DNA of 64,000 bases, from the NCBI RefSeq assembly GCF_011290485.1, contig NZ_CP048029.1, forward strand, positions 310,001-374,000, in the 5' to 3' direction. The translations under genes were made by a program, and so were the position numbers. Positions within the stretch are counted from its first letter, which is position 1; every line of letters starts with the position of its first letter. Below are positions 19,178-28,378 of the stretch, piece by piece. Under the pieces are notes generated by a model, which had not been told where the DNA came from, made no database searches, and was given only the letters and a program-made list of their open reading frames with translations. Source of the DNA: Caldichromatium japonicum. GTDB taxonomy: Bacteria > Pseudomonadota > Gammaproteobacteria > Chromatiales > Chromatiaceae.

Positions 19178-19783
19178 ATGCGTTTACCCTCCGCTGGACT
19201 CTTGATCCTAGCCAGTGACAACCCAGGCAAAATGCGTGAGATCGCCCGCCTGCTTGCGGGACTCCCTTTCGAGGTTCGCAGTCAAGGGGAATATGGTGTG
19301 CCAGCGGTCGAGGAGACGGGCCTGAGCTTTGTCGAGAACGCGATCCTCAAGGCGCGGCAGGCCTGCCGCTATACGGGTCTACCGGCGATCGCTGACGACT
19401 CGGGGCTCGAGGTCGATGCGCTCGCTGGTGCCCCTGGGATCTATTCCGCCCGTTATGCCGGACCCAAGGCCACGGACGAGGAGAACCTGCGCAAGCTGCT
19501 CGATGCACTCCAGTGCGTCCCCGAGGCCGAGCGCACCGCCCGTTTTCAGTGCGCGATCGTTTATTTGCGCCATGCCGAGGACCCCATGCCACTCGTTTGC
19601 CAAGGCACCTGGGAGGGTCGCATCCTGTTCGAGCCGCGCGGGACCCAGGGCTTTGGCTATGACCCGGTCTTTTTGGTCCCAACGCAGGGTTGCAGCGCCG
19701 CTGAGCTCGATCCAGAGCTCAAGAACCAGCTCAGTCATCGCGGCCAGGCCTTACAGCGGTTGCGCCAATGGTTTGCAGCATGA
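19178..19783 (+). CDS. rdgB: XTP/dITP pyrophosphatase (RdgB/HAM1)
   Basis: 201 residues. Hydrolyses non-canonical purine triphosphates (XTP, dITP, ITP) to keep them out of DNA. The family signature [11 protein letters not shown] is near the N-terminus, followed by [29 protein letters not shown] and GFGYDPVF. It ends in ATGA overlapping the yggS start, so the two are likely translationally coupled. Confidence 0.96.
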   Translation: MRLPSAGLLILASDNPGKMREIARLLAGLPFEVRSQGEYGVPAVEETGLSFVENAILKARQACRYTGLPAIADDSGLEVDALAGAPGIYSARYAGPKATDEENLRKLLDALQCVPEAERTARFQCAIVYLRHAEDPMPLVCQGTWEGRILFEPRGTQGFGYDPVFLVPTQGCSAAELDPELKNQLSHRGQALQRLRQWFAA

Positions 19784-20472
19784 ATCCGCAGGACATCGCC
19801 GCCAATTATGAGCGGCTCATGGCACGTATCCGGTCTGCGGCCGAACGCGCCGGCAGATCGCCTGAAACCATCCAATTGATCGCAGTCGGCAAACAACAGC
19901 CGGCGGCGGCCATCCGCGCTCTCTATGCCCTAGGGCAGCGGGCCTTTGGAGAGAGCTATGTGCAAGAGGCCCTGGGTAAACAGGCCGAGCTTGCCGACCT
20001 GAAGGACATCGAATGGCATTTCATCGGGCGCATCCAGGCCAACAAGACCCGTGCGCTCGCCGCCCATTTCGCCTGGGTCCATGGTTTGGCCGATCGCCAC
20101 CATGCCGAACGCCTCAGCGCCCAGCACCCCCCTGAGCGTTTGCCCTTGCGGGTGTGTCTGCAGGTCAATCTCAGCGGCGAGGCTAGCAAATCCGGGGTCG
20201 CACCCGAGGCACTCCCCGAACTGCTTGCCGCCTGTAAATCACTACCGAACTTCGAGGTTTGCGGGTTGATGACCTTGCCGGCACCGGCTATGGGGGAGGA
20301 AGCCCAACGCCGCCCCTTCCGGAGGCTGCGCGAGCTACGCGACCGCCTGGCGACCCCATCGCATCCGCTGCCCGTCTTGTCGATGGGCATGTCCGATGAC
20401 CTGGAGGCAGCGATCCTGGAAGGGGCGACCCAGGTGCGTGTTGGTACTGCCTTATTCGGTAACCGTACTTAA
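19780..20472 (+). CDS. yggS: PLP homeostasis protein YggS (PLPBP/COG0325)
   Basis: 230 residues from ATG 19780, which overlaps the rdgB stop. The PLP-lysine lies in IAVGKQQP, where most homologues read [15 protein letters not shown] and [12 protein letters not shown] follow. The C-terminal [13 protein letters not shown] loop binds the PLP phosphate. The family buffers pyridoxal phosphate and lacks a known reaction. The order yggS-proC-yggT-yggU is conserved widely. Confidence 0.95.
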   Translation: MNPQDIAANYERLMARIRSAAERAGRSPETIQLIAVGKQQPAAAIRALYALGQRAFGESYVQEALGKQAELADLKDIEWHFIGRIQANKTRALAAHFAWVHGLADRHHAERLSAQHPPERLPLRVCLQVNLSGEASKSGVAPEALPELLAACKSLPNFEVCGLMTLPAPAMGEEAQRRPFRRLRELRDRLATPSHPLPVLSMGMSDDLEAAILEGATQVRVGTALFGNRT

Positions 20473-20535
20473 GTGTTGGCAAACTAGGCGTAAAATGGGC
20501 CACAGTCTCGTTTAAGACCTCAAGATGAGTGATCC

Positions 20536-21366
20536 ATGACGACAGTCAAGATTCGCTTTATCGGTGGCGGTAACATGGCCGCTAGTCTCATCGCTGGTCT
20601 GATCGCCGATGGCTATACACCCGCTGAGATCCAGGTCTCCGATCCCGACCCCGAGCGCCGACAGGTCCTGCAAGCAGCCTTGGGGGTGCGTGCCCTGGCC
20701 AGCAATCTCGAAGGGCTCGCTGAGGCCGGGACCTTGGTCCTCTGCGTCAAACCGCAGATGGCGGCGATGGTTTGCGCCGAGCTTGGACCGATGGTCAGCG
20801 AACACTGCCCGCTCGTGGTCTCGGTCATGGCGGGGGTGACCGAGCGGACCATCCAACGCTGGCTTGGTGGCCCAGTCCCAGTGGTGCGTGCCATGCCCAA
20901 TACCCCAGCGATGTTACAGACTGGTGCCATCGGTCTGCATGCCAGCCCAGAGGTCGATGCCGAGGGGCGCAATCGTGCCGAGACCATCCTGCGCGCCGTG
21001 GGTCTGGTGCGCTGGGTCGAGGATGAGGCAGCGATCGATGCCGTCACCGCTATCTCTGGCAGCGGGCCGGCCTATTTCTTCCTGCTCATGGAGACCTTGG
21101 AGCAGGCGGCGATCGAGCTGGGTCTAGAGGCCGAGACCGCCCGCCTCCTGACCTTGCAGACTGCGCTCGGGGCGGCCAAGATGGCGATGGAAAGCACCGA
21201 TCCGCCGGCACGGTTGCGCGAACGGGTGACCTCGCCAGGCGGGACCACCGAGCGGGCGCTCGCCGTCTTTGCCGAAGCCAATCTGCGCGGCCTGGTCGAG
21301 CGCGCTGCCCGCGCTGCCCGCGACCGCGCTGTCGAGCTATCGCGCATCCTCTCGGAGTCGGCATGA
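20536..21366 (+). CDS. proC: Pyrroline-5-carboxylate reductase
   Basis: 276 residues. Last step of proline synthesis. The N-terminal Rossmann motif FIGGGNMAASLI and the C-terminal signature region VTSPGGTTERALAVF are intact, with VRAMPNTPAML and ISGSGPAYFF in between. Ends overlapping the yggT start (ATGA). Confidence 0.97.
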   Translation: MTTVKIRFIGGGNMAASLIAGLIADGYTPAEIQVSDPDPERRQVLQAALGVRALASNLEGLAEAGTLVLCVKPQMAAMVCAELGPMVSEHCPLVVSVMAGVTERTIQRWLGGPVPVVRAMPNTPAMLQTGAIGLHASPEVDAEGRNRAETILRAVGLVRWVEDEAAIDAVTAISGSGPAYFFLLMETLEQAAIELGLEAETARLLTLQTALGAAKMAMESTDPPARLRERVTSPGGTTERALAVFAEANLRGLVERAARAARDRAVELSRILSESA

Positions 21367-21938
21367 GTTCATCCTATCTCATCGATCCGCTGGTCTTTCT
21401 GGTCCAAACCCTATTTGGGTTGTATACGGCGACGGTGGCGTTGCGCTTTCTGCTGCAATGGGTACGCGCCGATTTTTACAACCCGATCTCTCAGGCGGTG
21501 GTCAGGCTGACCTCGGCCCCCTTGCGCCCTTTGCGCCGGATCATCCCTGGTTATGGCGGCTTGGATCTTGCGGCCCTGGTGCTGATCTGGCTGCTGTCTG
21601 CGGCTGAGCTCGGTTTGATCGTCTGGATCGTCGGACTGGGCCGTTCGCCTTTGGGCGCCTTTCTCTGGGCGATTCCGAGCATGGTTGAGCTGTTCATCAA
21701 TCTTTTTCTCTTCTCGATCCTGATTCGCGCGATCCTGAGCTGGGTCAACCCAGATCCCGCGAATCCGGCCAACCGGCTATTGGATCAACTCACCGGGCCG
21801 GTCATGCGTCCGTTCAAGCAGCTCCTGCCTCCGATCGCCGGGATCGATCTGGCACCGCTTGCGGCCATGATCGTCCTGGTCCTGCTCAATATGTTGTTGA
21901 TCCCACCGCTCAAATGGTTGGTGGCAAGTCCAGTGTAA
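21363..21938 (+). CDS. yggT: YggT family inner-membrane protein
   Basis: 191 residues with two tandem YGGT repeats (about 5-80 and 95-180), each with two hydrophobic helices and the W-R/V-..-NP motif (WVRADFYNPIS, WVNPDPANPANRLLDQLTGP). The family is linked to osmotic stress tolerance and membrane maintenance. Starts inside the proC stop. Confidence 0.93.
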   Translation: MSSSYLIDPLVFLVQTLFGLYTATVALRFLLQWVRADFYNPISQAVVRLTSAPLRPLRRIIPGYGGLDLAALVLIWLLSAAELGLIVWIVGLGRSPLGAFLWAIPSMVELFINLFLFSILIRAILSWVNPDPANPANRLLDQLTGPVMRPFKQLLPPIAGIDLAPLAAMIVLVLLNMLLIPPLKWLVASPV

Positions 21939-21942
21939 AACG

Positions 21943-22245
21943 ATGAGTTGGTATCGCTGGGAAGGCGAGGATCTGGAACTGCGGGTGCGGGTACAGCCTC
22001 GCGCACCCCGCGATGCCTTCGACACGCCCGATCCGAGCGGGGCGTATTATTGGGTGCGGCTCAAGGCCCCGCCGGTCGAGGGCAAGGGCAACAAGGCGCT
22101 GCAGCGGTTCATCGCCGATGCCTTCGGAGTGCCGCTCAGCCAGGTCAGTCTCCTCAGCGGTGACCGGGCGCGTTACAAGCGTCTGCGCATCCAGCGCCCG
22201 CGCCAGATTCCATCGAGCCTCACCATTGCCCCATGCAACGGCTGA
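21943..22245 (+). CDS. yggU: DUF167/YggU family protein
   Basis: 100 residues of the DUF167 fold: RVRVQPRAPRDAF, then the hallmark KAPPVEGKGNKAL and the SLLSGDRARYKRLRI ending. The function of the family is unproven. It starts 4 bp after yggT and overlaps the next gene by 13 bp. It has the usual position at the end of the yggS-proC-yggT cluster. Confidence 0.93.
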   Translation: MSWYRWEGEDLELRVRVQPRAPRDAFDTPDPSGAYYWVRLKAPPVEGKGNKALQRFIADAFGVPLSQVSLLSGDRARYKRLRIQRPRQIPSSLTIAPCNG

Positions 22246-23027
22246 ATCTGCTGAGCTATAACGTCCAGGCAGGGATCGAGTCGCGTCACTACAGCGACTA
22301 TCTCTTGCAAAGCTGGAAACATCTCCTGCCCCATCCTGAACGCCTCACCAATCTTGCGCGCATCGCCCAGATGTTGCGTCAATTCGATATCGTCGGGCTG
22401 CAGGAGGTCGATGCGGGCAGCCTGCGCAGCGCTCAGGTCGATCAAACCCTGTATCTCGCCAGACAAGGCGCCTTCCCGCACTGGTATCGTCAAATCAATC
22501 GCAATCTCGGGCCCTTTGCCCAGCACAGCAATGGCCTGCTTTCGCGCCTGCGCCCGGCCTCGATCACTGAACACCGCCTGCCTGGGCTACCAGGGCGGGG
22601 GGCAATGACCGCTGAGTTTGACCTGGCTGATGGTGAGGTGCTGGCGGTCGGGGTCGTCCATCTGTCACTCGGCTGGCGGGCGCGCCGGCGCCAGCTCGAT
22701 TATCTCGCCCAGTTGGCGCGGGGTTATCCCTATCTGGTGTTGATGGGTGACTTCAATTGCGGCTGCGATTCCAAGGGCCTGCGCTCGATGGTCCGCGCTG
22801 CGGGTATGCGGGGCCTGGATTGCGAGCTCAAGACCTTTCCGAGCTGGCGTCCGCGCCATAATCTGGACCATATCCTGGTCTCGCGGCCCATTGAGATTGT
22901 ATCGGCACGGGTCATCGACTATATGCTTTCGGATCATCTGCCGATCAGCATGTGCATCGAGTTGCCACCCAATCTGCGTCTGGCCGAATCGACCCTGGAG
23001 GCGAGCGATCGCTTGGTATCGGACTAA
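22233..23027 (+). CDS. Endonuclease/exonuclease/phosphatase (EEP) family protein
   Basis: 264 residues, metal-dependent EEP fold. The ordered motifs LLSYNVQAG, GLQEVD, NGLLSR, VVHLSLG, LMGDFNC and LDHILVS...SDHLPI give the catalytic Asn, Glu, Asp and His residues. No signal peptide. Substrate could be a nucleic acid or a phospholipid/sphingomyelin-type phosphodiester and cannot be set by reading. It ends 4 bp inside the convergent ftsX gene. Confidence 0.88.
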   Translation: MQRLNLLSYNVQAGIESRHYSDYLLQSWKHLLPHPERLTNLARIAQMLRQFDIVGLQEVDAGSLRSAQVDQTLYLARQGAFPHWYRQINRNLGPFAQHSNGLLSRLRPASITEHRLPGLPGRGAMTAEFDLADGEVLAVGVVHLSLGWRARRRQLDYLAQLARGYPYLVLMGDFNCGCDSKGLRSMVRAAGMRGLDCELKTFPSWRPRHNLDHILVSRPIEIVSARVIDYMLSDHLPISMCIELPPNLRLAESTLEASDRLVSD

Positions 23028-24025
23028 AACGTCCGCGTCTGACGCAGATGCTGGCTGACTGCCAGCCAACTGCCGATGAGCCCCAGAAGGATGCTTGCGC
23101 CGATCAGGATGCCTGTGGCGCCGAGTCCAAGACCAGTCAGTTTGAATGCGCTGTGATAAAGCGAGGCCAGGCGCGATACATGGGCCTGGATGATCAGCAG
23201 GGCGATCCCTACCAACACCCAGGCCAAGGCCCCTCCGAGCAATCCATACCAGGCCCCGGTATAGAGGAACGGCCGTCGGATGAACCCTGGCGTTGCGCCC
23301 ACTAGTTCCATGACCTCGATTTCAGTATGGCGATTTGAGATCTCGAGCCGGATGGTATTGCCGACGATCAACAGCACCCCGATCCCGAGCAGGCTGCCGA
23401 TCAGCAGGGCGATGACCCGCATGAGGGCGATGATCGCCTCCAGACGCTGGAGCCAGAGCGTATCCATGCGCGCGAAATCAGCCTCAGGCAGTTCCAATAA
23501 ACGCTCTTGCAAACCCTCAAGCTGGGCAGGATCGGCCTGATCGGGTTGGGGATAGACGGCTAGGACGATCGGCAAGGGATTTTCCTTGATACGATCGAGC
23601 GCCTCCTCGAACCCGCCCAGATCGCGGAACTCGGCCAACGCCTGTTCGCGGGTGATCACCTCGACGCGCGCGATCTCGGGCCAGCTGCGTAACTGGCTGG
23701 CTAGCGTCTGTGCCTGTTGATCGTCGATCTTCAAGTCGAGAAAGAGCGAGATCGCTGCTGTCTGTTCCCAATTGCCGACGAGCAACCTCAGGTTTTCGCT
23801 CAAGACATAGAGCAGCGCGGGCAGGGCAAGCGAGATGGCGATCACGGTCACCGTCATGCCCGAAGCCAAGGGCGCATCCCGCAGCCGATCGAGGCTTTCG
23901 CTCAGGGTCTGGCGGTGATGGTAGAGCCAGATCCCCAGGCGATCTAGGGCCGGCAACCGACGCGCCCGCCCTAGGCGCTGGCGGGGCGGGGGACGCTGCG
24001 GCTGTGGCGGGCGGCGTCTGTTCAT
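23024..24025 (-). CDS. ftsX: Cell division ABC transporter permease FtsX
   Basis: 333 residues from ATG 24025 (a GTG at 24031 would overlap the ftsE stop as GTGA). A basic Pro/Arg-rich cytoplasmic N-terminus is followed by a first membrane helix (GMTVTVIAISLALPALLYVL), a periplasmic domain, and three C-terminal helices (about 205-330) typical of FtsX. With FtsE it activates murein hydrolases at the septum through periplasmic EnvC. Last gene of ftsY-ftsE-ftsX; no rpoH follows. Confidence 0.95.
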   Translation of the reverse strand: MNRRRPPQPQRPPPRQRLGRARRLPALDRLGIWLYHHRQTLSESLDRLRDAPLASGMTVTVIAISLALPALLYVLSENLRLLVGNWEQTAAISLFLDLKIDDQQAQTLASQLRSWPEIARVEVITREQALAEFRDLGGFEEALDRIKENPLPIVLAVYPQPDQADPAQLEGLQERLLELPEADFARMDTLWLQRLEAIIALMRVIALLIGSLLGIGVLLIVGNTIRLEISNRHTEIEVMELVGATPGFIRRPFLYTGAWYGLLGGALAWVLVGIALLIIQAHVSRLASLYHSAFKLTGLGLGATGILIGASILLGLIGSWLAVSQHLRQTRTF

Positions 24026-24027
24026 GC

Positions 24028-24696
24028 TCACCAGGCCCCGGTATCGCCGACTAGCCGCCCTTCGTCCAGCTTCAAGGTGCGGTGCCCCAGCTCCTCGACC
24101 AGGTCAAAATCATGGGTAGCGATCAATAGGGTCATGCCGACATATTTGAACCGCTCGAAGAGGTGAAAGATCTCGCGCGACAGATCCGGATCGAGGTTGC
24201 CGGTCGGCTCATCGGCGAGCAGTACCGCCGGACGTCCGACCAGGGCACGTGCGATCCCCACCCGCTGCTGTTCCCCGCCCGAGAGCGCCAGCGGTAAGGC
24301 GTGTTCACGCCGCAACAGACCCACTTGATCGAGTGCCGCGCGTACCCGCCGCCCGATCTCCTTGGGATGCACGCCCATGACCATGAGGGGCAGGGCGACG
24401 TTGTCAAAGACGCTGCGGTCGGGCAACAGCCGGTGATCCTGAAAGATCATCCCCACCTGCCGACGGTGATAGGGGATCTCGTGGCGGGGAAGGGTGGCGA
24501 GATTGCGCCCATTGATCAGGACATGGCCGCGGGTCGGGCGTTCGAGAAGCCCGATCAGCCGCAACAGGGTGCTCTTGCCGGCGCCCGAGTGTCCAGTTAA
24601 AAAGACCATCTCGCCCGTCTGGATCTCAAGGTCGATCCCAGCGAGTGCATCCCCGCGCTCAGGATAGCGTTTATAGACGTTCTGAAAGCGGATCAT
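24028..24696 (-). CDS. ftsE: Cell division ATP-binding protein FtsE
   Basis: 222 residues from ATG 24696, the size of FtsE. Walker [13 protein letters not shown] signature [15 protein letters not shown], Walker [13 protein letters not shown] and the switch His ([11 protein letters not shown]) are intact. The start [12 protein letters not shown] fits the family. It powers the FtsX permease at the divisome. Confidence 0.96.
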   Translation of the reverse strand: MIRFQNVYKRYPERGDALAGIDLEIQTGEMVFLTGHSGAGKSTLLRLIGLLERPTRGHVLINGRNLATLPRHEIPYHRRQVGMIFQDHRLLPDRSVFDNVALPLMVMGVHPKEIGRRVRAALDQVGLLRREHALPLALSGGEQQRVGIARALVGRPAVLLADEPTGNLDPDLSREIFHLFERFKYVGMTLLIATHDFDLVEELGHRTLKLDEGRLVGDTGAW

Positions 24697-24919
24697 GGTC
24701 GTTGTTGCCCGAGTCGCGCCATCCTCTCTGGGCATGTAGCCCATGTACCAACAGCAAGTCGGCGCTTTATCCGATCTGTATATCCGCTCAACCAAGCGTC
24801 CATGGTTTCGCCGCCACGATTCTGGATGCAGAGATCGGCGATGGTCATAAAGGGTGTTGCTCTAGCCTCCAAGGTGAATGGACAGCAAGGCGCCGATGCA
24901 TCCTTCGTCAGGGCGCGGC

Positions 24920-26176
24920 CTAATCGAGCAATGCCTCGACGAAGGCATCTGGATCAAAGGGGCGCAGATCCTCGATCGCTTCGCCGACTCCGATGAAGCG
25001 GATCGGGATCTTGCAGCGCTCGGCGATGGCGAACAGGATCCCGCCCTTGGCTGTGCCGTCGAGCTTGGTGAGGGTAATCCCCGTGAGGCCGACGGCGCGA
25101 TGGAACTGCTCGGCCTGGTGGATGGCATTCTGACCCGTCGTGGCATCGATCACCAACATCACCTCATGGGGGGCATCCGGGTCGATCTTTTTGAGCACCC
25201 GGGCCACCTTGGCCAGTTCCTCCATCAGGTTGTCCTTGGTATGTAGGCGCCCGGCGGTATCGGCGATCAACACATCCATCCCGCGCGCCGTGGCTGCCTG
25301 GAGGGCATCGAAGATCACCGAGGCGCTATCCGCCCCCGTTTGCTGGGCGATGACCGGCACCCCGTTGCGCTCGCCCCAGGTCTTGAGCTGTTCCACTGCC
25401 GCTGCGCGGAAGGTGTCGCCTGCGGCCAGCATGACACGGTTGCCCTCGTCTTGGAGCCGCTTGGCTAGCTTGCCGATGGTGGTGGTCTTGCCGGCACCAT
25501 TGACCCCGACCATCAGGATGACCTGGGGGCGACCGGGCGATGGTTGTTTGACCGGGCCATCAGCAGCACGCAGGATAGCAGCAAGCGACTCCTTGAGCGC
25601 GGCCATCAGCGCATCGGGCTCTGTGAGCCTCTTGCGTTTGACCTGCGCCCGCAGCTCGGTTATCAGGCGCGCCGTGGTCGCCGCCCCGACATCGGCGGTG
25701 ATGAGCAGGGTCTCGACCTCTTCCAGCAGGTCCTCGTCGATCCGTTGGCGCCCTCCCAAGAGCCCTTTGAGCCCCCCGCCGAGCTTGGAGCGCGGTTTAG
25801 CAAGCCGTTCGCGCAGGCGGGCGAACACGCTGCGCTTGGGCCTTGTCTCGTCCTCGGCTGCAGTCGCTCTCTCAGCTACGGGTTGGGGGGACTCGGCCGG
25901 CTGTCTGGGACCATCGACCGCTGGGGTGTCAGGGGCGGATGTCTCGGGTGCCTTTGGCACATGCGCTGGCGATGGGGCGCGAAACAGCCTGCCAAACCAG
26001 GGGCGTTTAGCGGGTTCTGGGGACAGCTCGGCTCCTGGTTGTGGCTGGCCGGCGAGTGCATCTGTGTCCTGAAGCAGGTCTGACGGGACAGGGGATGCCG
26101 GCGTCTGGAGCTCGGTCGAATGGGTTGTATCCGGATTGGACGCTGGGCCGATTTTTTTCTTACCGAAGCCAAACAT
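24920..26176 (-). CDS. ftsY: Signal recognition particle receptor FtsY
   Basis: 418 residues. A long acidic, Pro-rich N-terminal region (about 1-110) precedes the NG GTPase domain: G1 [16 protein letters not shown]3 [10 protein letters not shown]4 [10 protein letters not shown] and closing [15 protein letters not shown]. FtsY docks ribosome-SRP complexes at the membrane. It heads the ftsYEX cluster, separated from ftsE by 223 bp without a gene. In many relatives ftsY is divergent from M16 peptidases and rsmD; here the bcs locus lies between. Confidence 0.97.
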   Translation of the reverse strand: MFGFGKKKIGPASNPDTTHSTELQTPASPVPSDLLQDTDALAGQPQPGAELSPEPAKRPWFGRLFRAPSPAHVPKAPETSAPDTPAVDGPRQPAESPQPVAERATAAEDETRPKRSVFARLRERLAKPRSKLGGGLKGLLGGRQRIDEDLLEEVETLLITADVGAATTARLITELRAQVKRKRLTEPDALMAALKESLAAILRAADGPVKQPSPGRPQVILMVGVNGAGKTTTIGKLAKRLQDEGNRVMLAAGDTFRAAAVEQLKTWGERNGVPVIAQQTGADSASVIFDALQAATARGMDVLIADTAGRLHTKDNLMEELAKVARVLKKIDPDAPHEVMLVIDATTGQNAIHQAEQFHRAVGLTGITLTKLDGTAKGGILFAIAERCKIPIRFIGVGEAIEDLRPFDPDAFVEALLD

Positions 26177-27183
26177 GGTCCGGTCAATCTTCTGCAGAGG
26201 TGATCATGAGACCCGATCTTAGCAGATCGCCCCGACAAGCGGCGCGGTCCTGGAGTCGGCGCGCCGTCGTCTCCTCGCCATTGTGCTGGTTGTCTAGCCG
26301 ATGACCGGCGAGACGAATCCCTATGCCCGCAAGGGGTTCAAGATACAGCATAGGGCTGCGGGGCTGGTATAGACGTATTCGGTCTTGCGCCATCGACCTC
26401 AATCGACGGTCATGGCCCCCAACTTCAGGTCCTCGCTAAACAATGCGCGGCGCGGCTCGAACTGATAGCGCACAAACAGCATGGCTGCGCCCTGATCGAA
26501 GCTCGGGCTGTGATCGAACAGTGCACTGGCGCTCAGTTGCCAATGGGGGCTGAGCAACCAGGTCCCTTGCAGGGCAAGCCCGCCGCCGAACCTGCTTTGC
26601 TCGTCGCCCGCATAGCGCTACCCGTCATCGGCGAGCGGAAACCAGGGGCTTGGGTCTTGTTCTTGGGTACGCCAGGCGGCGTAGAGTGAGCCCTTGAGCA
26701 GCCAAAGCCGGCCCTCCAGGGTCTGGAAGTCCAGGGAGAGACCGAGCCCCAGGTCGCGCTGCGGGCTGTAATAACCGCCATGACCCAGTATGAAGTGGCT
26801 GAGGTTGTCGTCGAAGCGGCGATAGTCGATGAAGGGCCCCATGTTGAGATAGGCAAATCCATCGCGCTTCAATCTATAGCTGAGCCCGAGCCGCCCGAAC
26901 ATCCCCCGATTGTCAGCGACCTCATGGCCTTGGTAGTCATGGAGTTCAAGGGTTCCGCTCAGGCTCAGGCGCGAGCCGAGCGCCTGCCAACCTTCGGCCG
27001 CAACCCCGCACGTTTGCTGACCTGGCCCCAGGTCTTGCCGGTATAGAGGTCGCACAGACCCGTATATGACAGGACGCTCTCGCGCACTGGTCGCTGTTCG
27101 AGACGCCATGACCCGGTGTGCGGCAAGTCCCGTCGTTGAGGGCGGGGAAGGATAGCGCGGACGGCGCAGCCGTCCTTTGGTTT

Positions 27184-27300
27184 CAGTGTGGTTTCTGTTG
27201 CTGTTCGATGTACTGGCGCACGATGGAAATTGGTGCGCCGCCACAACTTGAGGCGAAGTAGGACGGCGACCACAGCCCACCCTTCCAGTAGTGTTTCTGG
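27184..27300 (-). pseudogene. Remnant of IS200/IS605 Y1 transposase TnpA (C-terminus only)
   Basis: On the minus strand the frame reads QKHYWKGGLWSPSYFASS, then CGGAPISIVRQYIEQQQKP and a TGA at 27184. This is the standard C-terminal end of the REP-type/IS200 tyrosine transposase. The catalytic HUH and Tyr regions are missing. It is too short to be listed as a gene and is directly abutted by the truncated tnpB. Confidence 0.82.
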
Positions 27301-28236
27301 ATGTCGGGTTGTTCCTTGCAGCAGTCTCTCAAGGATCTGGACCAGGCCTACGCCAACTTTTTCGCCAAGCGCGCGGACGCGCCGCGCTTCAAGAAGAAAG
27401 GGCAATCCGACAGTTTCCGTTACTCCGATTCGGAAAAAATCAAACTCGACCAGGCCAACAGCCGTATCTTCCTGCCGAAACTTGGCTGGCTGAGGTATCG
27501 CAACAGCCGTGAGGTGCTTGGCGTGGTGAAGAACGTCACCGTGAGCCAGTCCGGCGGCAAGTGGTTCGTGAGTATCCAGACCGAGCGCGAGGTAGAGCGG
27601 CCCATCCCGCAGGGTGGCGCAGTTGGCATCGACATGGGCATTGTCCGCTTCGCCACCTTGAGCGACGGGACGGTCTACGCCCCGCTCAATAGTTTCAAGC
27701 GGCATGAGACGCGCTTGCGCAAGGCGCAACAGGCGCTCTCCCGCAAGGTGAAATTCAGCAACAACTGGAAGAAGGCGAAAGCCAGAGTCCAGCGCATTCA
27801 TTCCCGCATCCGTAATGCCCGCCGCGACTTCCTACATAAGACCTCGACCGCGATCAGCAAAAACCACGCGATGGTGTGTATCGAGGACTTGCAGGTAGGG
27901 AACATGACCAAGTCGGCGGCTGGGACAATCGCACAGCCGGGCAGAAACGTTCGGGGCAAGGCTGGCCTAAACAAGTCCATTCTCGACCAGGGCTGGTTTG
28001 AGTTTCGCCGGCAACTGGACTACAAGCTGGCATGGCGGGGTGGCTGGCTCATTGCCGTGCCGCCGCAGAACACAAGCCGCACCTGCCCGTGCTGCGGCCA
28101 TGTGTCGGCGGACAACCGCCAGACGCAAGATCGGTTCGAGTGCGTGGAATGCGGTTTTGAGGAAAACGCCGATGTGGTCGGCGCGATCAATGTGCTAAGG
28201 GCGGGACACGGCAGACGCTTCTGTCGGGATGTGTGA
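27301..28236 (+). CDS. tnpB: RNA-guided endonuclease TnpB/OrfB (N-terminally truncated)
   Basis: 311 residues if read from ATG 27301. Normal TnpB has some 60-90 residues more at the N-terminus; the first recognisable block is QQSLKDLDQAYANFFAKR. RuvC-I GIDMG (D111), RuvC-II CIEDL (E195), the zinc ribbon (C262, C265, C281, C284) and RuvC-III ENADVVGAINVL (D291) are all present. The nuclease centre therefore looks intact while the N-terminal wedge/REC part is lost. TnpB is guided by an RNA from the element's right end. Activity is doubtful because of the truncation. No ribosome site was seen before the ATG. Confidence 0.85.
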   Translation: MSGCSLQQSLKDLDQAYANFFAKRADAPRFKKKGQSDSFRYSDSEKIKLDQANSRIFLPKLGWLRYRNSREVLGVVKNVTVSQSGGKWFVSIQTEREVERPIPQGGAVGIDMGIVRFATLSDGTVYAPLNSFKRHETRLRKAQQALSRKVKFSNNWKKAKARVQRIHSRIRNARRDFLHKTSTAISKNHAMVCIEDLQVGNMTKSAAGTIAQPGRNVRGKAGLNKSILDQGWFEFRRQLDYKLAWRGGWLIAVPPQNTSRTCPCCGHVSADNRQTQDRFECVECGFEENADVVGAINVLRAGHGRRFCRDV

Positions 28237-28378
28237 TGAGCATGTCAGCCCGGATGGCCTGTGGATCGAGCCGCGCTGGCGGCCGGAAGCAGGAACCCAC
28301 CGAAGCGGTTCAGGAGCGCTTCAATACCACTCCTGAGCGCCGTTGGAATCCCCGGCCTCAGGCCGGGGAGGATGTCAA
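28200..28378 (+). ncRNA. Possible omega-RNA (reRNA) scaffold at the IS right end
   Basis: In IS605-type elements the guide RNA of TnpB spans the 3' end of tnpB and the right end, with the guide taken from flanking DNA. This stretch has the GC-rich end hairpin at 28349-28370. The guide would begin at ~28379, inside bcsC. The assignment is from position and family knowledge; boundaries and expression are unknown. Confidence 0.4.

Larger units (their letters stand above)
27122..28378 (+). mobile_element. IS200/IS605-type element with internal deletion, inserted in bcsC
   Basis: Left hairpin near 27124-27142 (CCCGTCGTTGAGGGCGGG). Right hairpin at 28349-28370 (CCCCGGCCTCAGGCCGGGG) followed by GGATGTCAA, the classical right-end form. 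Inside is a C-terminal remnant of Y1 transposase tnpA (minus) diverging from an N-terminally truncated tnpB (plus). The deletion removed both gene starts, so the element cannot move by itself. Boundaries are estimated from where the bcsC barrel sequence stops and resumes. There is no target duplication, as usual for this family. Confidence 0.85.

Noticed and set aside
27301..28236. tnpB as a miniature Cas12-like defence nuclease with its own system
   Set aside because: Its surroundings are a standard IS200/IS605 remnant with tnpA debris and typical ends; no associated defence genes or repeats are present.
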